From Azospirillum lipoferum (GTDB taxonomy: Bacteria > Pseudomonadota > Alphaproteobacteria > Azospirillales > Azospirillaceae): a DNA stretch of 64,000 nt. Location of the stretch: assembly GCF_024170005.1 (NCBI RefSeq), contig NZ_JALJXJ010000016.1:62001-126000 (forward strand), written 5' to 3'. The notes below the pieces were generated by a model, which was not told the DNA's origin, made no database searches, and worked only from the letters and a program-made list of their open reading frames with translations. Position 1 is the first letter of the stretch; every line of letters begins with the position of its first letter. Below are positions 1-8,881 of this stretch, piece by piece. Made by a program: the position numbers and the translations under genes.

Positions 1-353
1 AACTTGCGGCGGTCGGTGGTGAAGAAGCGGTAGGCGACGTCGATGGTGATGCCCTGCTCGCGCTCCGCCGCCAGCCCGTCGACCAGCAGGGCGAGGTCGA
101 GCTGGCCGGCGCCGGCGGTGCCGAAGCGGCCGGAGTCCGCCTCCAGACTGGCCAGCTGGTCCTCGAACAGGCATTTGCAGTCGTAGAGCAGCCGGCCGAT
201 CAGCGTCGACTTGCCGTCGTCCACCGAGCCGCAGGTGATGAAGCGCAGCAAATCCTTGCCGTTCTGGCGGGCCAGATATTCCTGTACTTCGGTCGCAATA
301 TCCGAGGGGGCGATATCCGCGGAAGCGGCAACGGGATCGAGAAGCTTCGGCAT
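1..353 (-). CDS. cysN: Sulfate adenylyltransferase subunit 1 (CysN/NodQ), N-terminal part
   Basis: GTP-binding large subunit of ATP sulfurylase, which with CysD makes adenosine 5'-phosphosulfate from ATP and sulfate. Only about 117 N-terminal residues lie in the window; the gene runs off the left edge. The translocation-GTPase P-loop (GSVDDGKST, near residue 43) is clear and is followed by LIGRLLYD and a switch-type segment EREQGITIDVAYRFF. The ATG at 353-351 overlaps the cysD stop by one base (TGATG), with an AGGAAGG ribosome site about 9 bases upstream. Whether a C-terminal APS kinase (CysC) domain is fused, as in NodQ, cannot be seen. It is the third gene of a unit with the sulfotransferase and cysD, so it probably supplies PAPS for sulfating a surface glycan. 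Confidence 0.95.
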   Translation of the reverse strand, partial: MPKLLDPVAASADIAPSDIATEVQEYLARQNGKDLLRFITCGSVDDGKSTLIGRLLYDCKCLFEDQLASLEADSGRFGTAGAGQLDLALLVDGLAAEREQGITIDVAYRFFTTDRRK

Positions 354-1348
354 CAGAAATAGCCTTCCTGCTTCTTCGCCTCCATCGAGGCGGCGGCGTC
401 CTGGTCGATTACGCGGCCCTGCCGTTCCGAGCTGGTGGACAGCAGCATCTCGCGGATGATCTCGGGCAGGGTGGCGGCGGTGCTGCGCACGGCCCCGGTC
501 AGCGGATAGCAGCCGAGCGTGCGGAAGCGCACCCAGGCCATCTCCGGCACCTCGCCGGGCCTCAGCGGCAGGCGGTCGTCGTCGACCATGATCAGCGTGC
601 CGTCGCGCTCCACCACCGGACGGGGCCTGGCGAAATAGAGCGGCACCACCGGGATGGCCTCCTGGTGGATGTATTGCCAGATGTCCAGCTCGGTCCAGTT
701 CGACAGCGGGAAGACGCGGATGCTCTCGCCCTTGTGGATGCGGCCGTTGTAGAGGCTCCACAGTTCCGGCCGCTGGTTCTTCGGCTCCCAGCGGTGGGTG
801 GCCGTGCGGAAGGAGAAGATGCGCTCCTTGGCGCGGCTCTTCTCCTCGTCGCGGCGCGCCCCGCCGAAGGCGGCGTCGAAGCCATGGGCGTCGAGCGCCT
901 GTTTCAGCGCTTGCGTCTTCATCACGTCGGTGTGGACGGCCGAGCCGTGGCTGAAGGGGCCGATGCCCTGGCGCACGCCGTCCCGGTTGATGTGGACCAT
1001 CAGGTCGACGCCGAGGTCCCGCGCCGTGCGGTCGCGGAATTCGATCATCTCCCGGAATTTCCAGGTCGTGTCGACATGCAGCAGCGGGAAGGGCGGCTTC
1101 GACGGGTGGAAGGCCTTCATCGCCAGATGCAGCAGAACCGCGCTGTCCTTGCCGACCGAATAGAGCATGACCGGCTTCTGGAACTGGGCCGCCACCTCGC
1201 GCATGATGTGGATGCTCTCCGCCTCCAGCCTTTGCAGGTGGGTGAGGCGGGCGGGCGTGGTCAGGATGGCGGGCAGGTCATCCCCGGGAACGGTGACGGG
1301 CCGGTCCTTGGCGACAGGGCGGGTGTCGAGCAGTAGGTCAAGCAGCAT
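353..1348 (-). CDS. cysD: Sulfate adenylyltransferase subunit 2 (CysD/NodP)
   Basis: Catalytic small subunit of ATP sulfurylase (ATP + sulfate to APS + PPi), a PP-loop ATPase of the PAPS-reductase/CysD family. The PP-loop SVGKDS is at residues 64-69, and the family blocks FGGARRDEEKSRAKER, FPLSNWTELDIWQY and the C-terminal STTSERQGR-like block are all present. From ATG 1348 the protein is 331 residues, about 30 longer at the N-terminus than E. coli CysD, which begins near RLTHLQRLEAES here. I chose this start because GAAGG lies 6 bases upstream. It overlaps the end of the sulfotransferase gene by 11 bp and touches cysN, so the three genes are probably translationally coupled. A longer reading frame upstream is only the shadow of the sulfotransferase. 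Confidence 0.95.
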   Translation of the reverse strand: MLLDLLLDTRPVAKDRPVTVPGDDLPAILTTPARLTHLQRLEAESIHIMREVAAQFQKPVMLYSVGKDSAVLLHLAMKAFHPSKPPFPLLHVDTTWKFREMIEFRDRTARDLGVDLMVHINRDGVRQGIGPFSHGSAVHTDVMKTQALKQALDAHGFDAAFGGARRDEEKSRAKERIFSFRTATHRWEPKNQRPELWSLYNGRIHKGESIRVFPLSNWTELDIWQYIHQEAIPVVPLYFARPRPVVERDGTLIMVDDDRLPLRPGEVPEMAWVRFRTLGCYPLTGAVRSTAATLPEIIREMLLSTSSERQGRVIDQDAAASMEAKKQEGYF

Positions 1349-2381
1349 AGCCGGCCTTCTTCTGCATGTCTCCGGCCACGGCGTCGAACAGGGCCTGACG
1401 CTTGCGCGACCATTGGATCGGGCGCTTCGACGGGTCGAAGCCTTCGGGTTTCCTGACGGGGGTCCAGCTGACCTCGCCGTTGCTGCGCGAGGCGCGGGAC
1501 GATCCCAGGATGGGCAGGTCGCCGATCCGCTCGAACGGATAGCGGTCCTCGTCCAGCTCCAGAAAGCGCATGAGGTCGCGGGTGGTGCCGTCGGGGGCGG
1601 CCACCGCGTCTTCGAAGCGGACCAGCCGGCAGGCCTCAATGCTCATCCGGCTCTGCGCCTCCAGCGCCGCCTCGGTGCCGAAGCTCCACTCGCGGCAGAC
1701 GTCGGCGAAGGTCCGGCCCAGGAAGCGCAGCGGCCAGGTGTCGATGGTGGACTGCACGGCGCGGCGGCCGTCGCGCAGCACGATCAGGCAGCGCTCCGCC
1801 GGGAACAGATAGGGGAAATAGCGCAGCATCCGGGTGTGGGGCGACTTGATCACCACCGTCTTGCCGGCCGGGAACTCGGCTTCGATCCGGCGCAGGAAGC
1901 CGCTGACCATATAGCAGAAGGTCTCCAGATCGCCGAACGACTCCCGGTTGCGCCGGTAAAGGCGCAGGAAGCGTCCCTCATAGAGGCGCGCATCCTCCAC
2001 CGTGTTCAGGAAGGGAAGCTCGCGGATGCCATAGGGGTTGACCACCACGTCGGGATGCAGCTCCAGCAGGCTCTGGAGATAGTTGGTGCCGCTGCGCGGC
2101 ATCACCCCGTGCAGGAAGACGATGCGGGGGGCGGAAGGGACGGCGGGCGCTTCCGACGGGATCCCGCGGACCGATCGGGCGACCGACCGCAGGTGACGGG
2201 CATTCTCCTCGGTGAACCAGGGATCGAAGAAAGCCGATCTTTCCGTGCTTGGAAGTCGAAGAAGCCGCTTTCCGACAAAGCCGATCTCCTTTTGAAGACG
2301 ATGAACGGCACCATCACCGAAGTGATGTTTTAAAGATGTGGCATAATGATCGGCTGTCAGGGTTTTTTCATTCCAGAACAC
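1338..2381 (-). CDS. PAPS-dependent sulfotransferase
   Basis: Cytosolic sulfotransferase expected to move sulfate from PAPS to a hydroxyl of a glycan or lipid-linked sugar. The 5'-phosphosulfate-binding loop is PRSGTNYLQ (residues 95-103 from the GTG start), after a beta strand RIVFLHG. The 3'-phosphate-binding segment is VLRDGRRAVQS (201-211), and a KSPHTRM block lies between them. I chose GTG 2381 because a perfect AAGGAGG lies 5 bases upstream; a TTG at 2471 would add 30 residues without a comparable site. First gene of a unit with cysD and cysN, which make its cofactor precursor. This is the arrangement known for NodH/NodPQ-type systems, but the acceptor here is unknown and could be the polysaccharide exported by the divergent Wzm/Wzt genes. 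Confidence 0.85.
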   Translation of the reverse strand: MFWNEKTLTADHYATSLKHHFGDGAVHRLQKEIGFVGKRLLRLPSTERSAFFDPWFTEENARHLRSVARSVRGIPSEAPAVPSAPRIVFLHGVMPRSGTNYLQSLLELHPDVVVNPYGIRELPFLNTVEDARLYEGRFLRLYRRNRESFGDLETFCYMVSGFLRRIEAEFPAGKTVVIKSPHTRMLRYFPYLFPAERCLIVLRDGRRAVQSTIDTWPLRFLGRTFADVCREWSFGTEAALEAQSRMSIEACRLVRFEDAVAAPDGTTRDLMRFLELDEDRYPFERIGDLPILGSSRASRSNGEVSWTPVRKPEGFDPSKRPIQWSRKRQALFDAVAGDMQKKAGYAA

Positions 2382-2916
2382 AACAGCCTCCTTTTGCACC
2401 AGAGCTTCCTCCGGCAACCCGGTTTTTCCATGGGTTCGGCAATCGGTGCGTCTTTCCTGCAAATCAGGCAATCGCCGTTTCTCAAGGTTACTTATGGTCC
2501 TGCCGGATGGGCTTTTTTAGACCTAATCCGGATCTAACCCCATGGGCTTACAAATATACGGACGCGATCCTCAATGGTGGTTCACACATTTCCCAGCATC
2601 CTCATGAATATGAATGTCTCTATCTTGGAGATAGAGAAGTCAAATTTGATCGTCGATTGGACTTTACTGATACGGGCAGCGCAGAACTTACCTGCGCTTT
2701 CTGTGGCATTAGCCCGTACAGCACGAATTTCTCAAATGTTTATTCGATTATTTTCTTTGGTGATAACGAAAGTCTCTGGATGGTTTCGCCACCGCTCCGA
2801 TCTTTCGGGTAAACGGAGGAAACCGAAGGTTCGTTCCCCCGACCGTTCTTTTTTGAAGTCGGCTGTCCCTCCCGCATCCTTCCGCACCCCTCCGGCAGGG
2901 CCCTCCGGCAGGGCCG
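2382..2916. other. AT-richer divergent intergenic region
   Basis: About 535 bp between the sulfotransferase and the exporter permease, visibly richer in A+T than its neighbours, especially 2520-2810. It should hold promoters for both directions. A perfect hairpin TCTCTATC-(5)-GATAGAGA lies at 2617-2637. A frame is open on the plus strand to 2812 and another covers 2574-2930, but neither shows a recognisable domain or ribosome site. A direct repeat (CCCTCCGGCAGGG, twice, about 2888-2914) sits just before the permease start. I see no RNA gene. Confidence 0.5.
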
Positions 2917-3843
2917 ATGCTTTCGCTTGAACGCCGCCGGGGTGGGGGTTATGGTCGGCCGGCCGCAGACGGGGAATACTCTAAATTGTTTAACTCTCAG
3001 TCGGTAAACCCTACGGTGGCGGGTTTCGGCGCCGGTCCCTTTGCCCTTTTCCAGACCGCTTGGCATCACAGGTCGCTGATCCTGCGGCTGGCCCGGCGCG
3101 AGATCGACGCCCGCTATCGCGGGTCCGTGCTGGGCATCGTCTGGGCGGTGCTGAACCCGATCCTGATGCTGGCCGTCTACACCTTCGTCTTCTCGGTGGT
3201 GTTCCAGGCGCGCTGGGGAACGCCCAGCGGGGCCGGCGGGAGCAACACGGAGTTCGCCCTGCTGCTGTTCTCCGGCCTGATCCTGTTCAACGTGCTGGGC
3301 GAATGCCTGAACCGGGCGCCCGGCCTGCTGCTGGAGAACATCAGCTACATCAAGAAGGTGGTCTTCCCGCTGGAGATCCTGCCGCTGGTGTCGCTGGCGG
3401 TCGCCTTGTTCAACGCCGGCATCGGCTTCGTCATCCTGGTGGTCTTCCATCTGCTGGTGGCCGGGCTGCCGCCAGCGACGGCCCTGCTGCTGCCGCTGAT
3501 CCTGGCGCCCTTGTGCCTGACCACGCTGGGGCTCAGCTGGTTCTTCGCCGCCGCCGGCGTCTTCCTGCGCGACCTGCGGCAGGTGGTGGGCGTGGCCGTC
3601 ACCGTGCTGATGTTCCTCAGCCCGATCTTCTATCCGATGACCGCGATCCCCGAGCGCTTCCGCGCCATCCTGCACCTGAACCCGATGACCGCGATCCTGG
3701 AGCAGTCGAAGGACCTGCTGTTCTGGGGCCGCATCCCGTCGCCGGTCGAATGGGGTCTGGCGACGCTGGGCGCCTGGGTGGTGGCGTGGCTCGGCTATCT
3801 CTGGTTCATGAAGACCCGCCGGGGGTTCGCCGATGTCGTCTGA
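2917..3843 (+). CDS. wzm: ABC-2 type polysaccharide export permease (Wzm/KpsM-like)
   Basis: Inner-membrane permease of an ABC polysaccharide exporter that works with the ATPase encoded next to it. The ABC-2 hallmark follows an amphipathic N-terminus: LARREIDARYRGSVLGI, then WAVLNPILMLAVYTFVFS, and about six hydrophobic segments ending in GYLWFMKTRRGFADVV. Length 308 residues against about 260-280 in the family, so the first 25-35 residues may not be translated: TTG 2986 or GTG 3016 are alternative starts, and no strong ribosome site precedes ATG 2917. The gene overlaps the ATPase gene by 11 bp. The family exports complete lipid-linked O-antigen or capsule chains across the inner membrane. 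Confidence 0.9.
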   Translation: MLSLERRRGGGYGRPAADGEYSKLFNSQSVNPTVAGFGAGPFALFQTAWHHRSLILRLARREIDARYRGSVLGIVWAVLNPILMLAVYTFVFSVVFQARWGTPSGAGGSNTEFALLLFSGLILFNVLGECLNRAPGLLLENISYIKKVVFPLEILPLVSLAVALFNAGIGFVILVVFHLLVAGLPPATALLLPLILAPLCLTTLGLSWFFAAAGVFLRDLRQVVGVAVTVLMFLSPIFYPMTAIPERFRAILHLNPMTAILEQSKDLLFWGRIPSPVEWGLATLGAWVVAWLGYLWFMKTRRGFADVV

Positions 3844-5251
3844 ACCCATGTCGCCTGAAACCCCTGTCGTCATCCGCGCCGAGGGGCTGGGCAAGGCCTA
3901 CGCCATCTTCAAGCGCCCGCAGGACCGGCTGAAGCAGATGCTGGTGCGCGGCCGGCGCAAATATTACGACGAGTACTGGGCGCTGCGCGGCGTCGACCTG
4001 GAGGTTCGCCGCGGCGAGACGGTCGGGCTGATCGGCCGCAACGGTTCGGGCAAGTCGACCTTCCTCCAGCTTCTCTGCGGTACGCTGACGCCGACCTCCG
4101 GCCGCATCGCGGTCGATGGCCGCATCGCCGCGCTGCTGGAGCTGGGCGCCGGCTTCAACCCCGAATTCACCGGGCGCGAGAACGTCTATCTCGCCGCTTC
4201 CGTCCTTGGCCTGTCGAACGGGCAGATCGCCGAGCGCTATGACTCGATCGCCGAGTTCGCGGGCATCGGCGACTTCATCGAACAGCCGGTGAAGCTCTAC
4301 TCCAGCGGCATGTATGCCCGCCTCGCCTTCGCGGTGGCGGCGCATGTCGATGCCGACATCATGATCGTCGACGAGATCCTGGCGGTCGGCGACGCCTCCT
4401 TCACCCAGAAATGCATGCGCTTCATCCACCGCTTCAAGGAGCGCGGCACCCTGTTCTTCGTGTCGCACGACACCGGGCAGGTGGTGAATTTGTGCGACCG
4501 GGTGGTGTGGCTGGACAACGGGTCGGTGCGGGCGATCGGCCCGGCCAAAGAGGTCTGCCACGATTACCTGGCCGCCCTCTACAGCGACCAGGACAGCTCG
4601 CGCGGCTTCCGCATCGGCGGGGCGCGGCAGGCGCTGCCCCAGGCCAAGCGCGAGGAGCCGGTGGAGGACGCCCGCGCCGAGCTGCTGAAGGCCTCGCAGC
4701 ACCGCAACGCCATCGAGCTGTTCGACTTCAACGACAGCGGCCCCTGGTTCGGCAACCGCGGCGCCACCATCACCAACGTCTCGATCCTGGATGCCGGGGA
4801 GCAGCCGCTCAGCGTGCTGGAGGGCGGCGAGGTGATCGTGCTGAAGGTGGACTGCCGGGCCGACCAGCAGGTCTACCGTCCGATCGTCGGCTTCTACGTG
4901 AAGGACAAGCTGGGCCAGAACCTGTTCGGCGACAACACCTTCCTCAGCTACCAGCTCGACCCCGTCACCATCCCGGCCGGGCAGGACTTCGCCGCCCGCT
5001 TCCGCTTCCAGATGCCCTACCTGCCCAGCGGCGACTTCTCCATCACCGTGGCGCTTGCCGAGGGCACGCAGGAGGACCACGTCCAGCACCATTGGGTCGA
5101 GGACGCGCTGTTCTTCAAGGTCCATGCCAGCCATGTCGTGCGCGGGCTGGTCGGCATGCCGATGCTGGCGATCACGCTGGAAGCGGAGGGAGCGTCAGCC
5201 CCCCAGGCGGCCTCCCAGGCAACCTCCCAACCTGCCCCCGCGACAAAATAG
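3833..5251 (+). CDS. wzt: ABC polysaccharide export ATPase with C-terminal Wzt-like domain
   Basis: ATPase subunit of the exporter. Walker A GRNGSGKST is at residues 68-76, the signature YSSGMYARL around 156-164 and Walker B IMIVDE at 176-181, followed by the SHD switch. The nucleotide-binding domain ends near 250. A long linker leads to a beta-sandwich domain (about 290-450, beginning near FDFNDSGPWFGNRGA) like the Wzt C-terminal domain, which in Wzt proteins recognises the modified non-reducing end of the glycan. The alanine/proline tail is low complexity. Length 472 fits Wzt with its carbohydrate-binding domain rather than the shorter KpsT. It implies that the exported polymer carries a terminal modification; the methyltransferase domain of the next gene or the nearby sulfotransferase are candidate sources. 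Confidence 0.93.
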   Translation: MSSEPMSPETPVVIRAEGLGKAYAIFKRPQDRLKQMLVRGRRKYYDEYWALRGVDLEVRRGETVGLIGRNGSGKSTFLQLLCGTLTPTSGRIAVDGRIAALLELGAGFNPEFTGRENVYLAASVLGLSNGQIAERYDSIAEFAGIGDFIEQPVKLYSSGMYARLAFAVAAHVDADIMIVDEILAVGDASFTQKCMRFIHRFKERGTLFFVSHDTGQVVNLCDRVVWLDNGSVRAIGPAKEVCHDYLAALYSDQDSSRGFRIGGARQALPQAKREEPVEDARAELLKASQHRNAIELFDFNDSGPWFGNRGATITNVSILDAGEQPLSVLEGGEVIVLKVDCRADQQVYRPIVGFYVKDKLGQNLFGDNTFLSYQLDPVTIPAGQDFAARFRFQMPYLPSGDFSITVALAEGTQEDHVQHHWVEDALFFKVHASHVVRGLVGMPMLAITLEAEGASAPQAASQATSQPAPATK

Positions 5252-5419
5252 CGACAGGCCGCGGATCCCCCCGGACTGAGGCAGGAAAACCGCAGGTCCG
5301 GGCATTGTTGGGCACCGCAAAGCGGGCTCCGGACAGCGGCTTGCATTCCGGCGGGGTGTCAGCGTATGTGTGTCGGCGGCTGTGACGGGGCCGTCCGCCG
5401 GGCCTGAAACGGTGTCCCG

Positions 5420-8400
5420 ATGGACCGCACCCCGCCGCAAGGCCAGGCAGAAGAAGAGGCACAGGTGGATTCGTTTTTGAAGGACCAGGGATCGGACACT
5501 CTCCGTCGTATCTGCCGGCCGATCACGCTCCTGACCCCGGATCTCGTCACGGCGCCGGCCTCCTGGCTCGGCCATGTGCCCTTCGCCTTCTGGATCGTCG
5601 AGGCGCTGCGCCCGGACAGCCTGGTGGAGCTGGGGACGCACACCGGCAACTCCTATGCCGCCTTCTGCCAGGCGGTCCGCCATGTCGGGCTGCCGACCGC
5701 CTGCTATGCCGTCGACACCTGGGCCGGCGACCCGCAGGCCGGCTTCTACGGCGACGACATCTACAACAAGCTCGCCGCCTATCATGACCCGCGCTATGCC
5801 GGCTTCTCGCGCCTGCTGCGCATGACCTTCGACGACGCGCTGGTCCATTTCGCCGACGGCAGCGTCGACCTGCTCCACATCGACGGGCTGCACACCTACG
5901 AGGCGGTGCGCCACGATTTCGAGACGTGGCTGCCGAAGATGAGCCGCCGCGGCGTGGTGCTGTTCCACGACATCAACGTCCGCAAGGATGATTTCGGCGT
6001 CTGGCGCCTGTGGGACGAGATCACCCGCGACCGGCCGTCCTTCAGCTTCCTGCATTCCAACGGGCTGGGCGTGCTGGGCGTCGGCGCGGATCTGCCCGAA
6101 GCGGTGCGCGAGCTGTTCGCCGTGCAAGCCGCCGGCGGCGAGGGGCTGCGGGCCGTCCGCAGCTGGTTCGACCGGCTGGGCGACGCCGCCATCGAGACCG
6201 AAACCATCCAGCGCCTGGAAGAGCAGGAAAAGCACCTGCGCAGCGAGGTGGCGATGGTCCGCAAGGTGCTGGACGACCAGATCGCCCACACCGAAGATCT
6301 CAAGGGCATGATCGCGACGCGCGACCGCGACATCGCCGTCATCCAGGGCTGGCTCGGCGACCATCAGGCCGAGATCCGCCGCCAGGGCGATGCGCTCGCC
6401 GAGATGGCGCAGGAGCTGGCCGACCGCGAGCGCAACCTCGCCGCCCATGCCCGCGAGCTGGTGGCGCGTGAGCAGGCGATCGCCCATCTGCACGGGGTGG
6501 TGGCCAGCCGCGACCAGCACATCCACAGCCTGGTCAACTCGACCTCCTGGAAGCTGTCGGCGCCGGTGCGCAAGCTGGGCCGCCTGACCCAGAAGGCCGG
6601 GCGCTTCTACCGCCGCCGCCTGCACGCCATCACGCTGGAGCCGCTGCACGACGTGAAGCCCAGCCCGCAGGGCGGCTACGAGGCGACCGGCAGCGACCCC
6701 GCCTTCCTGCTGCGCTCCGACCGCGGCCGGCTGCCCGGCCACTGGTGCGTGATCTCCTACCGGGTGGTCCGCGCCTCGGCCCCGCTGGTGCCGGTGATCT
6801 ATGTCGATGACGGCAACGGCTTCGACGAGCGGACCATGATCCGCCTGCCGGTCGACACGGTGGGCGAGTTCCGCCAGCTGGCCCTGCTGCCGCAGACGGT
6901 CAAGGCGCTGCGCTTCGACCCCGCCACCCGGCCAGTGTCCTTCGAGATCGCCGACTTCACCATCCGCGAGATCGGCAAGACCAACATCCTGCTCGACTAT
7001 GTCCGGCAGAACCAGCCGGCGCGCGTGCTGGACTATCTGCGCCGCCATGGCTGGCAGGCGACCAAGCAGCGCGTCCTGCAGGAACTGCAGCCGAACCGCT
7101 GGTCGGCCGACTACAAGTCGTGGGTGCGGATGTACGACACCCTGACGCCGGAGGACGGGGCGGCGATCAAGGCCGACATCGCCCGGCTGCCGGCGCGCCC
7201 GCGCTTCTCCGTCGTCATGCCGGTCTACAACACGCCGGAAGCCTACCTGCGCGAGGCGCTGGACTCCGTGCTGGCCCAGTTCTATCCGGACTGGGAACTG
7301 TGCATCGCCGACGACGCCTCGACCGCGCCGCATGTGCAGACGGTGCTGGCCGAGTACAAGGCGCGCGACAACCGGATCAAGATCGTCCGGCGCGAGACCA
7401 ACGGCCACATCTCCGCCGCCAGCAACAGCGCGCTGGATCTGGCGACCGGCGATTTCGTGGCCTTGATGGACCATGACGACCGGCTGCCGCCGCATGCCCT
7501 CTACACCGTCGCGGCGGAACTGGCGCAGCATCCCGACACCGACATCCTCTATTCCGACGAGGACAAGATCGATGCCGACGGCGAGCGCTACGACCCGCAT
7601 TTCAAGTCGGACTTCAATCTGGACCTGCTGCACGGCCAGAACATGGTCAACCATCTGGGCGTCTTCCGCCGCTCGCTGATCGAGCAGGCCGGGCGCTTCC
7701 GCCTGGGCTTCGAGGGCAGCCAGGACTACGACCTGACCCTGCGCGCGGTCGAGGCGACGCAGCCCGAGCGCATCCGCCATATTCCGGCGATCCTCTATCA
7801 CTGGCGCGTCTTCCCCGACTCCGCGGCCTTCTCCACGGTCGATCTGCCGCGCGCCACCGCCGCCGCCCACAAGGCGCTGACCGAGCATTTCCAGCGCCGC
7901 GGCGTCGACGCCACGGTGGAGACCTCGCCGTCGACCGCGCGCTTCACCCGCATCCGCTACGCCCTGCCGGCCAGGCTGCCGCGGGTGTCGCTGATCGTGC
8001 CGACGCGCGACAAGGCCGATCTGCTGAAGGGCTGCGTCGACGGGCTGCTGCACCGCACCGACTATCCGGATCTGGAAATCCTGATCGTCGACAACAACAG
8101 CGAGGAAGCGGCGACCTTCGCCTATTTCGACACGCTGAAGGACGAGCCGCGGGTGCGGGTGCTGACCTACAAGGCACCCTTCAACTACTCCTCGATCAAC
8201 AATTTCGCCGCCGCCGAGGCGACCGGCGAGGTGCTGGGCCTGATCAACAACGACATCGAGGTGATGGAGCCGGGCTGGCTGGCCGAGATGGTCTCCCACG
8301 CCCTGCGGCCGGAGGTGGGGGCGGTCGGCGCCAAGCTCTATTACGCCGACGGCACCATCCAGCATGCCGGCGTCGTCACCGGCATCTGCGGCGTGGCCGG

Positions 8401-8878
8401 CCATGTCCACAAGGGTCTGACCCGCGACGCCTACGGCTATTTCAGCCGGGCCCAGCTGACCCAGGACCTGTCCTGCGTCACCGCCGCCTGCCTGATCCTG
8501 CGCAAGGAGATCTTCGACGAGGTCGGCGGGCTGAATTCGGAGAAGCTGGCCGTCGCCTTCAACGACGTCGATTTCTGCCTGCGCATCCGCGAGAAGGGGT
8601 ATCTGGTCGTCTGGACGCCGTTCGCCGAGCTGTACCATCTGGAATCGGCCTCGCGCGGGCCGGACACCGCGCCCGACAAGGTCAAGCGCTTCATGGGCGA
8701 GGTGGCCTACATGCAGGAGCGCTGGGGCGACAGCCTGCTGGCCGACCCCTACTACAACCCGAACCTGACGCTGGACGCCGAGAATTTCGGGCTGGCCTTC
8801 CCGCCGCGCACGGTCAAGCCCTGGCTGCGCAAATCCTGCCCCGAGCTGCGCAAAGAGCGCCTGAAGGAAAGCATCTGA
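5420..8878 (+). CDS. Methyltransferase-like / coiled-coil / tandem GT2 glycosyltransferase fusion
   Basis: 1152-residue multidomain protein. Residues about 45-230 form a class I SAM-methyltransferase-like domain (SLVELGTHTGNSYAAF near 67-82; VDLLHIDGLHTYEAV later). Residues about 255-360 are a charged heptad-rich coiled coil. About 400-560 is a beta-rich linker. Two GT-A glycosyltransferase domains follow: RFSVVMPVYNTPEAYL near 594 with SDEDKID near 712, and RVSLIVPTRDKADLL near 855 with NNDIEVMEPGW. The likely role is assembling and capping or modifying a glycan, with the coiled coil as spacer or length ruler, as inferred from WbdD/WbdA-type systems. ATG 5420 has no clear ribosome site; GTG 5465, after AAGAAGAGG, is a real alternative. 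It lies after the exporter and only 3 bases before rfbC. Confidence 0.88.
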   Translation: MDRTPPQGQAEEEAQVDSFLKDQGSDTLRRICRPITLLTPDLVTAPASWLGHVPFAFWIVEALRPDSLVELGTHTGNSYAAFCQAVRHVGLPTACYAVDTWAGDPQAGFYGDDIYNKLAAYHDPRYAGFSRLLRMTFDDALVHFADGSVDLLHIDGLHTYEAVRHDFETWLPKMSRRGVVLFHDINVRKDDFGVWRLWDEITRDRPSFSFLHSNGLGVLGVGADLPEAVRELFAVQAAGGEGLRAVRSWFDRLGDAAIETETIQRLEEQEKHLRSEVAMVRKVLDDQIAHTEDLKGMIATRDRDIAVIQGWLGDHQAEIRRQGDALAEMAQELADRERNLAAHARELVAREQAIAHLHGVVASRDQHIHSLVNSTSWKLSAPVRKLGRLTQKAGRFYRRRLHAITLEPLHDVKPSPQGGYEATGSDPAFLLRSDRGRLPGHWCVISYRVVRASAPLVPVIYVDDGNGFDERTMIRLPVDTVGEFRQLALLPQTVKALRFDPATRPVSFEIADFTIREIGKTNILLDYVRQNQPARVLDYLRRHGWQATKQRVLQELQPNRWSADYKSWVRMYDTLTPEDGAAIKADIARLPARPRFSVVMPVYNTPEAYLREALDSVLAQFYPDWELCIADDASTAPHVQTVLAEYKARDNRIKIVRRETNGHISAASNSALDLATGDFVALMDHDDRLPPHALYTVAAELAQHPDTDILYSDEDKIDADGERYDPHFKSDFNLDLLHGQNMVNHLGVFRRSLIEQAGRFRLGFEGSQDYDLTLRAVEATQPERIRHIPAILYHWRVFPDSAAFSTVDLPRATAAAHKALTEHFQRRGVDATVETSPSTARFTRIRYALPARLPRVSLIVPTRDKADLLKGCVDGLLHRTDYPDLEILIVDNNSEEAATFAYFDTLKDEPRVRVLTYKAPFNYSSINNFAAAEATGEVLGLINNDIEVMEPGWLAEMVSHALRPEVGAVGAKLYYADGTIQHAGVVTGICGVAGHVHKGLTRDAYGYFSRAQLTQDLSCVTAACLILRKEIFDEVGGLNSEKLAVAFNDVDFCLRIREKGYLVVWTPFAELYHLESASRGPDTAPDKVKRFMGEVAYMQERWGDSLLADPYYNPNLTLDAENFGLAFPPRTVKPWLRKSCPELRKERLKESI

Positions 8879-8881
8879 GCC

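Noticed and set aside
2250..2812. A plus-strand open frame in the AT-rich gap
   Set aside because: No ribosome site, no domain, and the first part lies antisense to the sulfotransferase; kept only as an intergenic note.
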